64,000 nt of DNA from Paracoccus aestuarii (GCF_028553885.1 NZ_CP067169.1:310001-374000); one strand, 5' to 3'. Positions 1-8,507 are shown, counted from the first letter of the stretch. Notes: a model not told the origin generated them from the letters alone. Numbers and translations: made by a program.

Positions 1-1
1 C

Positions 2-808
2 GTGAACCCGATCTATGCCGATTTCCTGGCCGGGGTGGGCGAGGAATGCGCCCGCCGCCGGTTCGAGATCAACCTGACCGTGGTCCCCCATGACGACCAG
101 CCCGCCGCCTATCGGGCGCTGGCCTCCAAGGGGCTGATCGGGGGCGTGATCGTCCAGTTCCCGCGCCATGACGACCCGCGCCCGGCGCTCTTGGACCGGA
201 TCGGGCTGCCCTATGTGGTGCATGGGCGGGTGACGGGACATCAGGGCCCCTATAGCTGGGTCGACGTGAACAACCAGCGCGCCTTTCACCGCGCCGCCCA
301 GTTCCTGATCCAGCTGGGCCATCGCCGCATCGCCATCCTGAACGGGGACGAGACGCTGGATTTCGCCCGCCGCCGCCGCGACGGATACCTGGCCGCCCTG
401 CGCGAGGCCGGGCTGAGCCCCGACCCCGCGCTGATGTCCAGCGCCGAGATGACCGTGGCCCAAGGCTATGGCGGGGCGCGGCGGATGCTGGGGCTGGCGG
501 AGCGGCCGACGGCGATCCTTTGTGCGGCGACGATGGTGGCGACCGGCGTGCGCCAGGCCGCCGAGGAGATGGGCCTGCGCATCGGCCGGGACCTGTCGGT
601 GCTGACCTTCGACGACGACCTGTCCTATTACGCCAATCGCGATGCGGTGCCGGTCTTCAGCGCCATGCGATCGCCCGTGCGGCGGGCGGGGGAACGGGCG
701 GCGGCACTGCTGATCGACGCCATCACCGGGCGCCGTACCGAACCCGTGCAGGAGCTGCTGGAGGCCGAGCTGGTCATCGGCCAGTCCACCGCGCCTCCGC
801 CCGGATGA
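2..808 (+). CDS. LacI-family transcriptional regulator, 3' part
   Basis: Carbohydrate-type transcription regulator; only the effector-binding region is present, because the gene runs off the left edge of the window. About 268 residues are visible and they match the periplasmic-binding-protein-like core of LacI/GalR regulators: a middle segment with QLGHRRIAIL, a YLAALREAGL helix, and the late segment SVLTFDDDLSYY followed by SAMRSPVRRAGERAA. The N-terminal helix-turn-helix is not in the window, so the operator and regulon cannot be read. The first GTG at base 2 is probably internal. Its 3' end overlaps the convergent gene by 35 bp. The sugar sensed cannot be told from the sequence. Confidence 0.85.
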   Translation: MNPIYADFLAGVGEECARRRFEINLTVVPHDDQPAAYRALASKGLIGGVIVQFPRHDDPRPALLDRIGLPYVVHGRVTGHQGPYSWVDVNNQRAFHRAAQFLIQLGHRRIAILNGDETLDFARRRRDGYLAALREAGLSPDPALMSSAEMTVAQGYGGARRMLGLAERPTAILCAATMVATGVRQAAEEMGLRIGRDLSVLTFDDDLSYYANRDAVPVFSAMRSPVRRAGERAAALLIDAITGRRTEPVQELLEAELVIGQSTAPPPG

Positions 809-1607
809 CGTCCGGATCGCCCAGGATCTGGCCCTCGGACGGGGGCAGGGCCGGGTCGGGGCGCAGCATCCCCGCCAGCGCGTCGCGGGCATCCAGCCGG
901 GCCAGTACGCGCGCCAGCTCGGTCACCTGCATCGCGTCCAGGCAGGGATGGCCCGGCCGGTCGCGCAGGGTGATCCCCATCATCGAGGGATAGACCTCGG
1001 CCAGCACCACCCGGGCATCGCGGATCGGCTGGAACGGCCAGACGGCGATGACGGGATCCGCGCGCAACCGGTTCAGCCAGGGGATGGCGGTCAGGCTCTG
1101 GGCGCCGACGGCGCCTGCGCCGGCCGTCTGAAAGGGGGATTTGGGCCGCGCACCCGGCATGGGCCGGTCCGTGGCGCGCAGCGGCGGCAGCGGCGGGTCC
1201 GGGGGCCGCCTGCGCGGCAGGTCCGGCGTGGGCAGCCGCCGCACGTCCCCCCAGAAGGCCGGGCGGCCCAGGATGCGGTTCATCAGCGCCGCCTGGTCGC
1301 GCCAGGTGCTGGCATTGCGGTCGTCGTCGCGATGCCGCGCCGCCAGCCAGTCCCACAGCGCCAGCGCCGAGCCCTGCCCCGTCACCGCCTGGACCAGCCC
1401 GTCGGGATGGCCAAAGGCCACGTCCACCCCGATCAGCAGCCGCCCGCCCCCCGCGACGGCCCGCCGGATCAGCGCAAAGGCCTCGGCCCGGGTGGCGGGG
1501 TTGTCGCGCGCGCCCGTGGCATCGCCCAGCCACAGGGAATCGCGCCCGCGCTTGGGGCGGCCCGATGCCGACCAGTCGACGATCAGGATGCGGTCAAAGA
1601 CCGGCAA
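774..1607 (-). CDS. DUF429-like / RNase H-fold protein linked to mobA
   Basis: A 277-residue soluble protein of uncertain function. It starts FDRILIVDWSASGRPKRG, has a second acidic strand GVDVAFGHPDG near residue 60 and a late AEVYPSMM motif. This spacing of acidic strands resembles the DUF429 family (predicted RNase H-like fold), so a nuclease-like fold is an inference. Its start overlaps the end of mobA by 14 bp, so the two are very likely cotranscribed. Neighbourhood may have led to annotation as a molybdopterin guanine dinucleotide synthesis protein, but I see no nucleotidyltransferase motif. A Pro/Arg-rich linker lies around residues 125-150. Confidence 0.75.
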   Translation of the reverse strand: MPVFDRILIVDWSASGRPKRGRDSLWLGDATGARDNPATRAEAFALIRRAVAGGGRLLIGVDVAFGHPDGLVQAVTGQGSALALWDWLAARHRDDDRNASTWRDQAALMNRILGRPAFWGDVRRLPTPDLPRRRPPDPPLPPLRATDRPMPGARPKSPFQTAGAGAVGAQSLTAIPWLNRLRADPVIAVWPFQPIRDARVVLAEVYPSMMGITLRDRPGHPCLDAMQVTELARVLARLDARDALAGMLRPDPALPPSEGQILGDPDVIRAEARWTGR

Positions 1608-2184
1608 GCCGCGCCTCGGCCCGGGCCAGGTCCTCGGGGGTGTTTATATTGGCGAAGGGATCGCCCGCCCACAGGACCAGCCCCGCCTGATGGGCCTGGG
1701 TGAAATCGCGCATCCGCCGCCGATCCGCGGCCAGGGCGCGGGCCAGCGCCGGGCGCAGCGCCACGGGCCACAGCCCGAAGGTCGGGTGATCGCGCGGCGG
1801 CCCGCCCTGTTGGGGCCCCGCGCTGGCGGCGATGGCCAGCCCCTGCGGCCCCCGCCCCGCCGCCAGCCGCGCGGCCAGATCGGCGGGGGGGCAAGGCGAA
1901 TCGCCCGCCACCGTCAGCACGTGATCCGCGCCGATCGACGCGGCCCAATCCATCGCCGCCAGCACGCCCGCCAAGGGGCCGGGCCGGTCGGGCAGGCTGT
2001 CGGCCAGGACCGGCAGGCGGAATTCCGCGAACCGGGCCGGATCGCCATTCGCGTTCAGCGCCAGCGCCCCCGCCTGCGGACGCAGCCGGTCCAGGATATG
2101 CGCCAGCAGCGGCCGCCCGCCCAAGGGCAGCAGCGGCTTGTCGCGCCCCGCCATGCGGGTGGCGCGGCCTCCGGCCAGGATCAT
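1594..2184 (-). CDS. mobA: Molybdenum cofactor guanylyltransferase MobA
   Basis: Transfers GMP from GTP to molybdopterin to form the guanine-dinucleotide cofactor of DMSO-reductase-type enzymes. The protein (196 residues) opens with the nucleotidyltransferase signature ILAGGRATRMAGRDKPLLPL, with the lysine of DKPLL placed for phosphate binding, and has HVLTVAGDSPCPP near residue 95 carrying the metal-binding Asp. The start is the ATG at 2184: an in-frame TGA lies only 24 bases upstream, so the usual short N-terminal extension of the family is absent. A run of seven G near 1885 is read through intact, useful when judging indels elsewhere in the window. The downstream DUF429-like gene overlaps it. 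Confidence 0.93.
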   Translation of the reverse strand: MILAGGRATRMAGRDKPLLPLGGRPLLAHILDRLRPQAGALALNANGDPARFAEFRLPVLADSLPDRPGPLAGVLAAMDWAASIGADHVLTVAGDSPCPPADLAARLAAGRGPQGLAIAASAGPQQGGPPRDHPTFGLWPVALRPALARALAADRRRMRDFTQAHQAGLVLWAGDPFANINTPEDLARAEARLAGL

Positions 2185-2253
2185 CGCGGGGGCGTTCGGG
2201 CGTCATCGCGCCATGGTGGGGCAGGGGCGGGGCGGGGGCAAGGGCGGGTAATC

Positions 2254-2282
2254 TTGACTTCTTTCGTCAGGCTTGCTAGGGC
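2254..2282 (+). promoter_or_regulatory. Candidate sigma70 promoter of exbB operon
   Basis: In the 132-bp gap between divergent mobA and exbB a TTGACT (2254-2259) is followed after 17 bases by TAGGGC (2277-2282). The -35 box is good and the -10 box is weak. It would drive exbB, whose ATG is 35 bases downstream. No clear iron-regulator box was recognised. Confidence 0.35.
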
Positions 2283-2316
2283 GGCGCAAATCCCGCAGCG
2301 ACCCGAAGGCCCCGCC

Positions 2317-2997
2317 ATGACCGACACCCTCTCCGCCCTTGCCGGCCTGCCCGTGATCGGGCTGATCCAGGGGGGCGGCTGGACGATGTGGCTGATCGCC
2401 GCCCTGGCCGTGATCCTGCTGGCGGTGATCCTGTGGAAGGTCTGGTCGCTGTGGCGCATGGGCCTGTGGGGCGGGCGCCATTCGCGCCGCGCCGTCGATC
2501 TGTGGGGCCGCGGCCGCTGGGCCGATGCACTGGCGCAGGTGATGGGGCGCCCCTCGGCCCGGGCGCGGGTGGTGCAGGCCGCGATCGGCACCTCGATGGA
2601 TGCCCGTTTCGACGAGGCCGCCGCGCGCGAGGAGACCGCCCGCATCGCGCGCCAAGCCCTCTATCGCGCGCGCGAGGGGCTGCGCGCGTTGGAGCTGATC
2701 GCCACGATCGCGCCGCTGCTGGGCCTGCTGGGCACGGTGCTGGGCATGATCGCGGCATTCCAGGTGCTGCAGACGGCGGGGAACCAGGCCAATCCCTCGG
2801 ACCTGGCCGGCGGCATCTGGGAGGCGCTGCTGACCACCGCCGCGGGCATGGCGGTGGCCATCCCGGCGGGCGTCGCCCTGTCCTGGTTCGAGAGCCTGTC
2901 GGACCGGCTGCAATCGGATCTGGAGGATCTGGCGACGCGCATCTTCGTCGCCCCCCGCGCGGCGCCCCGCCCGCATCTGGCCGAGGCCGCGGCGTGA
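2317..2997 (+). CDS. exbB: MotA/TolQ/ExbB proton channel family protein
   Basis: Inner-membrane proton-channel subunit that, with ExbD, energises TonB for outer-membrane uptake of siderophores or other ligands. The 226-residue protein has one N-terminal membrane segment (WLIAALAVILLAVILWKVW) and two late ones, including the family-defining IAPLLGLLGTVLGMIAAF around residue 140 and LLTTAAGMAVAIPAGVALSWF around 175. It starts at ATG 2317. Its stop overlaps the GTG start of the next gene (GTGA). The adjacent exbD pair, tonB and siderophore ABC transporter favour ExbB over TolQ, since no tolA, tolB or pal is present. Confidence 0.93.
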   Translation: MTDTLSALAGLPVIGLIQGGGWTMWLIAALAVILLAVILWKVWSLWRMGLWGGRHSRRAVDLWGRGRWADALAQVMGRPSARARVVQAAIGTSMDARFDEAAAREETARIARQALYRAREGLRALELIATIAPLLGLLGTVLGMIAAFQVLQTAGNQANPSDLAGGIWEALLTTAAGMAVAIPAGVALSWFESLSDRLQSDLEDLATRIFVAPRAAPRPHLAEAAA

Positions 2998-3386
2998 TCC
3001 CGGCCATTGATCTGGGCGCGCCCCGGCGCGCGCGGCGCATGTCGCTGACGCCGATGATCGACGTGGTCTTCCTGCTGCTGATCTTCTTCATGCTGGCCTC
3101 GCGCTTCGGGATGGATGCGGTGCTGCCGATCCAGGGTGCGGCGACGGGCGGCGGCGGCGACTGGCAGGGCCCGCCCCGGCTGGTGGACATCGCGCCCGAC
3201 GGGCTGGCGCTGAACGGCGGCCCCGTTGCGCCCAAGGCGCTGGCCGATGCGGTCGCGGCGCTGATGCCCGATGCGGATGCGCCGGTGATCCTGCGCCCGC
3301 GCGACGGCGCCGACCTGCAGCGGCTGGTGGCGGTGATGGACCTGCTGCGGGCGGGCGGGGTCGGCACCCTGATCTTGGTGGAATAG
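2994..3386 (+). CDS. exbD: ExbD/TolR family protein (first copy)
   Basis: Single-span inner-membrane partner of ExbB, part of the proton-driven TonB motor. 130 residues. A short cytoplasmic basic segment is followed by MSLTPMIDVVFLLLIFFML at about residues 16-34, which holds the conserved membrane Asp, then a periplasmic domain ending GGVGTLILVE. I chose the GTG start at 2994 because it overlaps the exbB stop in a GTGA and gives the normal family length; no suitable ATG lies upstream in frame. A second exbD follows three bases later, so the locus carries two ExbD-type subunits. Confidence 0.92.
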   Translation: MIPAIDLGAPRRARRMSLTPMIDVVFLLLIFFMLASRFGMDAVLPIQGAATGGGGDWQGPPRLVDIAPDGLALNGGPVAPKALADAVAALMPDADAPVILRPRDGADLQRLVAVMDLLRAGGVGTLILVE

Positions 3387-3389
3387 GCC

Positions 3390-3770
3390 ATGCGCATCGA
3401 CATGCCCCCCCGGCGCCCGCGCGGCGAATCGATCATCCCGATGATCAACGTGGTGTTCCTGCTGCTGATCTTCTTTCTGCTGACGGCCCAGATCGCGCGG
3501 CCCGTGCCCTTTCCCCTGACCCCGCCGGAGGGGCAGTCGCCCGTCGCCTCGGACGGGGTCGAGGCGCTGTTCGTCGGCCCCGACGGCAGCCTGGCTTGGG
3601 GCGACGCGCGGGGCGAGGCGGTCTGGGACGCCATCGCCGCCCGCCCGGATCCCGGCCCGGTCGAGATCCGCGCCGATGCGGCCCTGCCCGCCGCGGTTCT
3701 GGCGGGGCTGCTGGCGCGCCTGCGCGCCGCGACGCCCGCGGGCGCGCGGCTGGTTGTGATCGGGGGCTGA
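3390..3770 (+). CDS. exbD: ExbD/TolR family protein (second copy)
   Basis: Second ExbD-type subunit of the same motor, 126 residues. The N-terminus is MRIDMPPRRPRGESIIPMIN followed by VVFLLLIFFLLTAQ, again with a polar residue at the start of the membrane helix; here the usual PMID is PMIN, so the key proton-carrying Asp is replaced by Asn. This copy may therefore be structural while the first copy carries the proton path; that is an inference. The periplasmic part (about residues 35-126) ends RLRAATPAGARLVVIGG. It lies three bases after the first exbD and four before tonB, in one operon. Confidence 0.9.
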   Translation: MRIDMPPRRPRGESIIPMINVVFLLLIFFLLTAQIARPVPFPLTPPEGQSPVASDGVEALFVGPDGSLAWGDARGEAVWDAIAARPDPGPVEIRADAALPAAVLAGLLARLRAATPAGARLVVIGG

Positions 3771-3774
3771 GCTC

Positions 3775-4696
3775 ATGCGTCTGCGCCGCACAGCCGAGAT
3801 GGCGGGCTTCGTGACCATGGCGGGGGCGCTGATGGTCTCGGCCGCGGGGGTTCTGCTGCCCGAGGGGGTGACGCGCGGCGCGCCGGTGCCGGGCCCCGAG
3901 GCGGCCCCCGCCCTGGCTGCCGGCGGCGAGGAGATCCGGGCCATGGTCGAGGCCTGGGACGCCCCGCCCGTCGCCGTCACTGTCGCTGCCCCGGCGATGA
4001 CGGCCCCCGAGCCCGCCCAGCCCGAGATCTCGCCGCCCGAGATGGCGCCCCCGCCGCCCGAGATGCCGGACCTGAGCCTGCCCGAGCCGATGGCACCCCC
4101 GAGGCGGCGCCCGATCTGCCCGCCCCCGTTCCCGAGCCGGAGCCTGCCCCCGAGCCGGAGCCCATGCCGGAACCGGAGGCGGAGCCGGAACCGAGTTTGG
4201 CCTTGGCAGCCTCGGCGCGGCCCGAGGCGCGGCCTGCGCGCCGCCAGCCCGAACCTGCGCGTCAGGCCGCGCCGCGGGCCGAGGCACCGAGAGCCGAGGC
4301 ACCGAGGGCCGAGACGCCGCCTGCCGCGCCTCAGGCGCAGGCCCGGCAGGCGGGTGCGGGCGGCCAGCAGGCGCAGAGCGCCAGCGGCGGCGGCGGGGCC
4401 AGCGCGGCGCAGCGCGCCGATGCGCTGCGGCAATGGGGGCGCAGGTGGCCGCCTGCATCCAGCGCCGCGCGCCCGCACCGCGCGGGCTGCGGCAGGGGGA
4501 CGGGCGGTCCTGGCGCTGGATGTGGCGCAAGGCGGGACGATCCGGGGGTGGGGCTGCGGTCATCCTCGGGGTGGCCGAGATCGACGCGGCGGCGGTGTCG
4601 GCGGCGCAGCGCGCCGGGCGCTGTCCCGGCGCGCCCGCCGGGCTGGACGCGGCCAGCTATCAGTTCGACCTGCCGATCACGATCGCCCCCCGCTGA
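3775..4696 (+). pseudogene. tonB: TonB-like protein, reading frame broken by five single-base losses
   Basis: TonB-type energy transducer. It begins MRLRRTAEMAGFVTMAGALM with an N-terminal membrane segment, then a Pro/Glu/Ala-rich linker, then a TonB C-terminal domain ending AGLDAASYQFDLPITIAPR. The frame changes five times, always as if one base were missing: the C run 4096-4100, the G run 4435-4439, the C run near 4472-4474, the G run 4544-4548 and the G run 4568-4571. Adding one base at each restores a continuous protein with ALRQWGAQVAACIQRR, AVLALDVAQGGTIRGVGL and SSGVAEIDAAAVSAAQRAGR, the expected order for the domain. Either the gene has decayed or these are homopolymer errors in the assembly. 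The exbBD genes just before it are intact. Confidence 0.85.
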
Positions 4697-4704
4697 GGCG
4701 GGCA

Positions 4705-4755
4705 GCGCGCGACGCCCCCATCGAAGGGGCGCCGCGCGCCGGGGACTGCGTCCCC
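4705..4755. terminator. Two hairpins between convergent tonB and siderophore ABC genes
   Basis: A 14-bp stem with one mismatch (4705-4718 with 4726-4739) is followed by a perfect 6-bp stem GGGGAC/GTCCCC (4741-4746 with 4750-4755). There is no T tract. The position between convergent genes suggests a two-way terminator. Confidence 0.5.
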
Positions 4756-4771
4756 GCGGGTCCCGGCCCCA

Positions 4772-5530
4772 TCAGGCGTGGTGCAGGACCAGCGGGCGGT
4801 CCAGATGCCGCCCCACCGCCACCGGCGTGTCATAGAGCGCCGAGAGGACCTGTTCGGTCAGCACCCGGTCGGGCGGCCCCTCGGCCAGGATGCGCCCCTG
4901 CTTCATGGCGATGACGTGATCGGCCCAAGCGGCGGCATAGTTCACCTCGTGCACGACCATGGCGACGCTGCGGCCTTGGGCATCCACCAGATCGCGCAGC
5001 CGGGTCATCAGGGCCCGCGCATGGGCCATGTCGAGGTTGTTCAGAGGCTCGTCCAGCAGCAGCCAGGGCGTGTCCTGGGCGAAGGCCATCGCGATATGGG
5101 CGCGCTGCGCCTGACCGCCCGACAGCTCGTCCAGGAAGCGGTGGGCCAGCGGCGTCAGATCGAAGGCGGCCAAGGCGCGGGCGGTGATCGCCCGGTCGCG
5201 CGGGCCCGCACGGCCCTTGTGATGCGGCCAGCGCCCGAAGGCCACCAGCTGTTCGACCCGCAGGCGGCTGGCGATGGCGGTCTGCTGGCCCAGGATCGCC
5301 ATCTGCCGCGCCAGCCGGTCCGTGGGGGTCGCGGCCACGTCCAGCCCGTCCACCGTGATACGGCCACGGCGGATCGGCTCCAACCGGCCGACCAGGCGCA
5401 GCAGGGTCGATTTCCCCGCCCCGTTCGGGCCGATCAGCGCGGTCAGCCGCCCTTGGGGCAGGGTCGTGGTGATGTCGTGCAGGATCGGCGCCGTGCCGAT
5501 CCGGTGGTCCAGCCCCTCGATGCGGATCAT
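4772..5530 (-). CDS. Iron-siderophore ABC transporter, ATP-binding protein
   Basis: ATPase that powers uptake of a ferric siderophore or similar chelate from the periplasm (FecE/FepC type). 252 residues. Walker A GPNGAGKST at about 34-42, signature LSGGQAQRAHIAMAFAQ near 137, Walker B WLLLDEPLNNLD and the switch His in MVVHEVNYAAAWADH. I placed the start at ATG 5530, which overlaps the stop of the permease gene by four bases (ATGA); the frame is open further upstream but that is permease coding sequence. Last gene of a four-gene operon with two permeases and a binding protein. Confidence 0.95.
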   Translation of the reverse strand: MIRIEGLDHRIGTAPILHDITTTLPQGRLTALIGPNGAGKSTLLRLVGRLEPIRRGRITVDGLDVAATPTDRLARQMAILGQQTAIASRLRVEQLVAFGRWPHHKGRAGPRDRAITARALAAFDLTPLAHRFLDELSGGQAQRAHIAMAFAQDTPWLLLDEPLNNLDMAHARALMTRLRDLVDAQGRSVAMVVHEVNYAAAWADHVIAMKQGRILAEGPPDRVLTEQVLSALYDTPVAVGRHLDRPLVLHHA

Positions 5531-6513
5531 CGGATGCGCCCCTTTACCAGCAGATAGAGAAAGAACAGCCCGCCCGCGAATTCCACCACCACCGACAGGG
5601 TGGCGGCCTGGCCCAGCTGACGCTCGAAGAGCCATTGCCCCCCGACCAGCAGGATCGCGGCCAGAAGCGCGCTGGCGGGCAGCAGGACGGCATGGCGCGC
5701 ATCCCGCATCAGACCATGCGCCAGGCCCGACACGATCAGCCCGAAGAAGGCCACCGGCCCCACCAGCGCCGTCGAGACCGAGACCAGCACCGCCACCAAG
5801 GCCAGCGCCGCGATCAGCACCCGCGCATGGGGCAGGCCCAAGGACAGCGCCGGATCGCGGCCGAGCGCCAGCACGTCCAGCCGCCGCGACAGCCGCCATG
5901 CCAGGACCAGCGCCACGGCGGTCGCCAGGCCCGCATGGGGCAGCAGCGCGGTCTCGACCCGGTTGAAGCTGGCGAAGCTGACGGCCTGGACGACGGCATA
6001 TTCGTTGGGATCCATCACCCGCCCCAGAAACCCCGAGACGGAGCGGAACATCACCCCCAGGATCACCCCGGTCAGGATCATCCGCGGCACGTCGCGCGCC
6101 CCGCGCAGCAAGAGCGTCCCGAACAGGACCGCCGCCAGCGCGGTCATCAGCGCGATCTCGGCGGCGAAGCGGGGGGCGGCGGGCAGGGCCGCCAGCCCCG
6201 ATCCGCCGATCGAGGCGACCAGCGCCGTCTGCAGCAGCACATAAAGCGCGTCGAAGCCCATGATCGAGGGCGTCAGCACCCGGTTCGCGGCGACGGTCTG
6301 GAACAGGATCGTGGCGGTGCCGATGGCGGTGGCCACGATGACCAGCGCGGCCAGCTTGGCGGCCCGCAGCTCCAGCAGGAAGGCGCGATTGCCGGGGCCC
6401 AGCCCCTGAACCATCCACAGCCCCGCCAGCGCCGCCAGGATCACCCCCAGCCCCGCCAGCATCGCGCCGGGCCCGCGCAGGGCCGGGTGCCGGGCGGTCA
6501 GCACGCTATCCAT
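5527..6513 (-). CDS. Iron-siderophore ABC transporter permease (FecCD family), second
   Basis: Inner-membrane permease, 328 residues, with about nine to ten hydrophobic segments typical of FecCD. Recognisable stretches are VATAIGTATILFQTVAANRVLTPSIMGFDALY, a family hallmark after the second helix, and VGPVAFFGLIVSGLAHGLMRDARH, the cytoplasmic loop that contacts the ATPase. It overlaps the upstream permease by eight bases and the ATPase by four, so the three proteins are translationally coupled. With its sister permease it probably forms a heterodimer. Its substrate cannot be read from sequence, but the linked exbBD-tonB genes fit an iron chelate. Confidence 0.94.
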   Translation of the reverse strand: MDSVLTARHPALRGPGAMLAGLGVILAALAGLWMVQGLGPGNRAFLLELRAAKLAALVIVATAIGTATILFQTVAANRVLTPSIMGFDALYVLLQTALVASIGGSGLAALPAAPRFAAEIALMTALAAVLFGTLLLRGARDVPRMILTGVILGVMFRSVSGFLGRVMDPNEYAVVQAVSFASFNRVETALLPHAGLATAVALVLAWRLSRRLDVLALGRDPALSLGLPHARVLIAALALVAVLVSVSTALVGPVAFFGLIVSGLAHGLMRDARHAVLLPASALLAAILLVGGQWLFERQLGQAATLSVVVEFAGGLFFLYLLVKGRIR

Positions 6514-7459
6514 GGGCCGGTCCCCGATGCAGCAGGACCAGGAACAGCCCCGCCCCCAGGATGCCCAGGATCAGCCCCGCCGGCAGCTCGTAGGGGTGGA
6601 TGACCAGCCGCCCGATCAGGTCGCAGGCCAGGACCAGCACCGCCCCCGACAGGGCGATGACCGGCAGGCTGCGGCGCAGGTCGTCGCCCATCACGCGGGC
6701 GACCATGTTGGGCACGACCAGCCCCACGAAGGGGATCATTCCCACCGTCGTCACCACCATGGCGGTCACCACCGAGGCCACCGCCATGCCGAGCCGCATC
6801 ACCGATCGCGCCGACAGGCCCAGCCCCGTGGCCACCTGATCGCCCAAGGCCAGGATGGCGAAGCGGTCGGCCGCGAACCATGCCAGCCCCGCCGCCCCGG
6901 CGGCCAGCCACAACAGCTCGTAGCGCCCCGAGATCACGCCCGAGAACTCGCCGCTCATCAGCCAGCTGCCGACATATTGCATCAGGTCCGTCTGCCAGCC
7001 GATGAAGGTGACCACCGATCCCAGCACGCCCGACAGGACCAGGCCCGCGATGGGGACCAGCATCACCTCGCGCGCGGGCAGGCGGCGGATCAGGGTCAGG
7101 AACAGCATGGTCGTGGCCATCGCCGCGACGCTGGCCGCGATCATGCGCAGCCAGATCGGGCTGGCGGGCGCCAGGATGGTGACGGCCAGCAGGCCCAGGG
7201 CCGCGCCCTCGGCCGTGCCGGATGTGTCGGGACCGACGAAGCGGTTCCTGACCAGGATCTGGATCAGCGCGCCCGCCACCGACAGCGCCGCCCCGGTCAG
7301 GGCCACGGACAGGCTGCGCGGCAGGCGCGATTCCATCAGGACCAGCGCCGCCTGCGGGTCGCGCAGGGCGGCGGTGACGGGGATGCTGGCGGCGCCGATC
7401 CCCAGGCTGGCCAGCATCAGGGCCGCCAGGGCGATCGACAGGGCGGGCAGGGGGCGCAT
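6506..7459 (-). CDS. Iron-siderophore ABC transporter permease (FecCD family), first
   Basis: Partner permease, 317 residues. It opens with a hydrophobic N-terminal helix (LSIALAALMLASLGIGAASIPV) and has SLSVALTGAALSVAGALIQILVRNRFVGPDTSGTAEGAALG, the conserved FecCD segment, then the coupling loop MIPFVGLVVPNMVARVMGDDLRRSLP. It overlaps the next permease by eight bases and lies three bases after the binding-protein gene. The two permeases are clearly different from each other, which points to a heterodimeric channel of the FatCD/CeuBC or VctDG kind rather than a homodimer. Confidence 0.94.
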   Translation of the reverse strand: MRPLPALSIALAALMLASLGIGAASIPVTAALRDPQAALVLMESRLPRSLSVALTGAALSVAGALIQILVRNRFVGPDTSGTAEGAALGLLAVTILAPASPIWLRMIAASVAAMATTMLFLTLIRRLPAREVMLVPIAGLVLSGVLGSVVTFIGWQTDLMQYVGSWLMSGEFSGVISGRYELLWLAAGAAGLAWFAADRFAILALGDQVATGLGLSARSVMRLGMAVASVVTAMVVTTVGMIPFVGLVVPNMVARVMGDDLRRSLPVIALSGAVLVLACDLIGRLVIHPYELPAGLILGILGAGLFLVLLHRGPAHG

Positions 7460-7462
7460 GGA

Positions 7463-8368
7463 TCAGGCCGGCGCGTCGCCGGAAAAGGCCGCGATCAGGC
7501 GGTCCAGCGTGCCCTCCAGCGCCGAATAGCCGCCGGCCGAGATATAGGTCTGGCCCGGATCCAGCACGACGACCTGATCCTGGCGCCAGGCGGTCGTGCC
7601 CGCGACCAGGTCCGATCGCAGCGTCTGCAGCGCGTCGGGGGCGGTCTCGCCGATGGCGGCGGCGCGGTCCACGACGACCAGCCAGTCGGGATCGGCCTGG
7701 GCGATGAATTCATGGCTGATCGCTTGGCCGTGATTGGCATTGTCGAGCCCGGGCACGGCCTCCTCCAGCCCGGTCGCGTCGAAGATCCAGCCGAATCGCG
7801 ACTGCGCGCCATAGGCTGACATGCGCGTGCCGTTGGTCATCACGATCAGCATGTCGCCCTTGCCTTGGGCGGCGTCGCGCAGCCGCTCCAGCCGGTCGTC
7901 CAGGGCGGCGTTCAGGGCGCGGGCCTCGTCCTCGCGGCCAAAGAGCGCGCCATAGCCGTCGATGCGCAGCCGCGCATCCGCCAGAAGGTCGGCGCCCAGG
8001 GTCATGTCGATGGCCGGGGCCACGTTCGACACCGCGCCCAGCTGGACCGAGGACCGCCCGCCCACGATCACCAGATCGGGGGCCAGCGCGGCCAAGGCCT
8101 CCAGATCCGGCTCGAAGAGCGTGCCGACGGGGCGGGCGGACCGGGCGGCCCGGGCCAGTTCGGGGACCTGGATCGGGTCGATCGTGGCGGCGGGCATCAC
8201 CCCCAAGGCCAGCAGCGTATCCAGCGCCGCCATGTCATAGACGGCGATGGTGGCGGGGTTCGCCTCCACCGTGACCGGGCCTTGGGCGGTGGGGATGGAC
8301 AGGGGCTGGGCCAGGGCAGGGGTGGCCAGGGTGGTGGCCAGCACCAGCGGCAGAAGCGGTTTCAGCAT
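7463..8368 (-). CDS. Siderophore-binding periplasmic protein
   Basis: Periplasmic substrate-binding protein of the same transporter, 301 residues. A signal peptide is visible (MLKPLLPLVLATTLATPALA then QPLS). The mature part has the type III binding-protein layout: VYDMAALDTLLALGV, DLEALAALAPDLVIVGGRSS, a long central helix, and WLVVVDRAAAIGE in the second lobe. It has no lipobox Cys, so it should be soluble in the periplasm. First gene of the operon. The closest known types are catechol-siderophore binders such as CeuE/FatB, an inference from overall pattern, not from ligand residues. Confidence 0.93.
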   Translation of the reverse strand: MLKPLLPLVLATTLATPALAQPLSIPTAQGPVTVEANPATIAVYDMAALDTLLALGVMPAATIDPIQVPELARAARSARPVGTLFEPDLEALAALAPDLVIVGGRSSVQLGAVSNVAPAIDMTLGADLLADARLRIDGYGALFGREDEARALNAALDDRLERLRDAAQGKGDMLIVMTNGTRMSAYGAQSRFGWIFDATGLEEAVPGLDNANHGQAISHEFIAQADPDWLVVVDRAAAIGETAPDALQTLRSDLVAGTTAWRQDQVVVLDPGQTYISAGGYSALEGTLDRLIAAFSGDAPA

Positions 8369-8507
8369 GGCAGATCCTTTCGATGTCAGGCTCTGCGTGT
8401 GGCTGGGGTGATGGCTTCACGCGGCACGGGCTTAGCGCGGCCGGGCGTCGGTGGCAAGAATACCGGGGGCTTTTTGTCGGAAATGGCGTTGACAGGTTTG
8501 GCCGCGA

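Noticed and set aside
4164-4696. Separate small genes inside the tonB region
   Set aside because: The pieces lie in successive frames and join into one TonB protein when single bases are added, so they are fragments of one gene.
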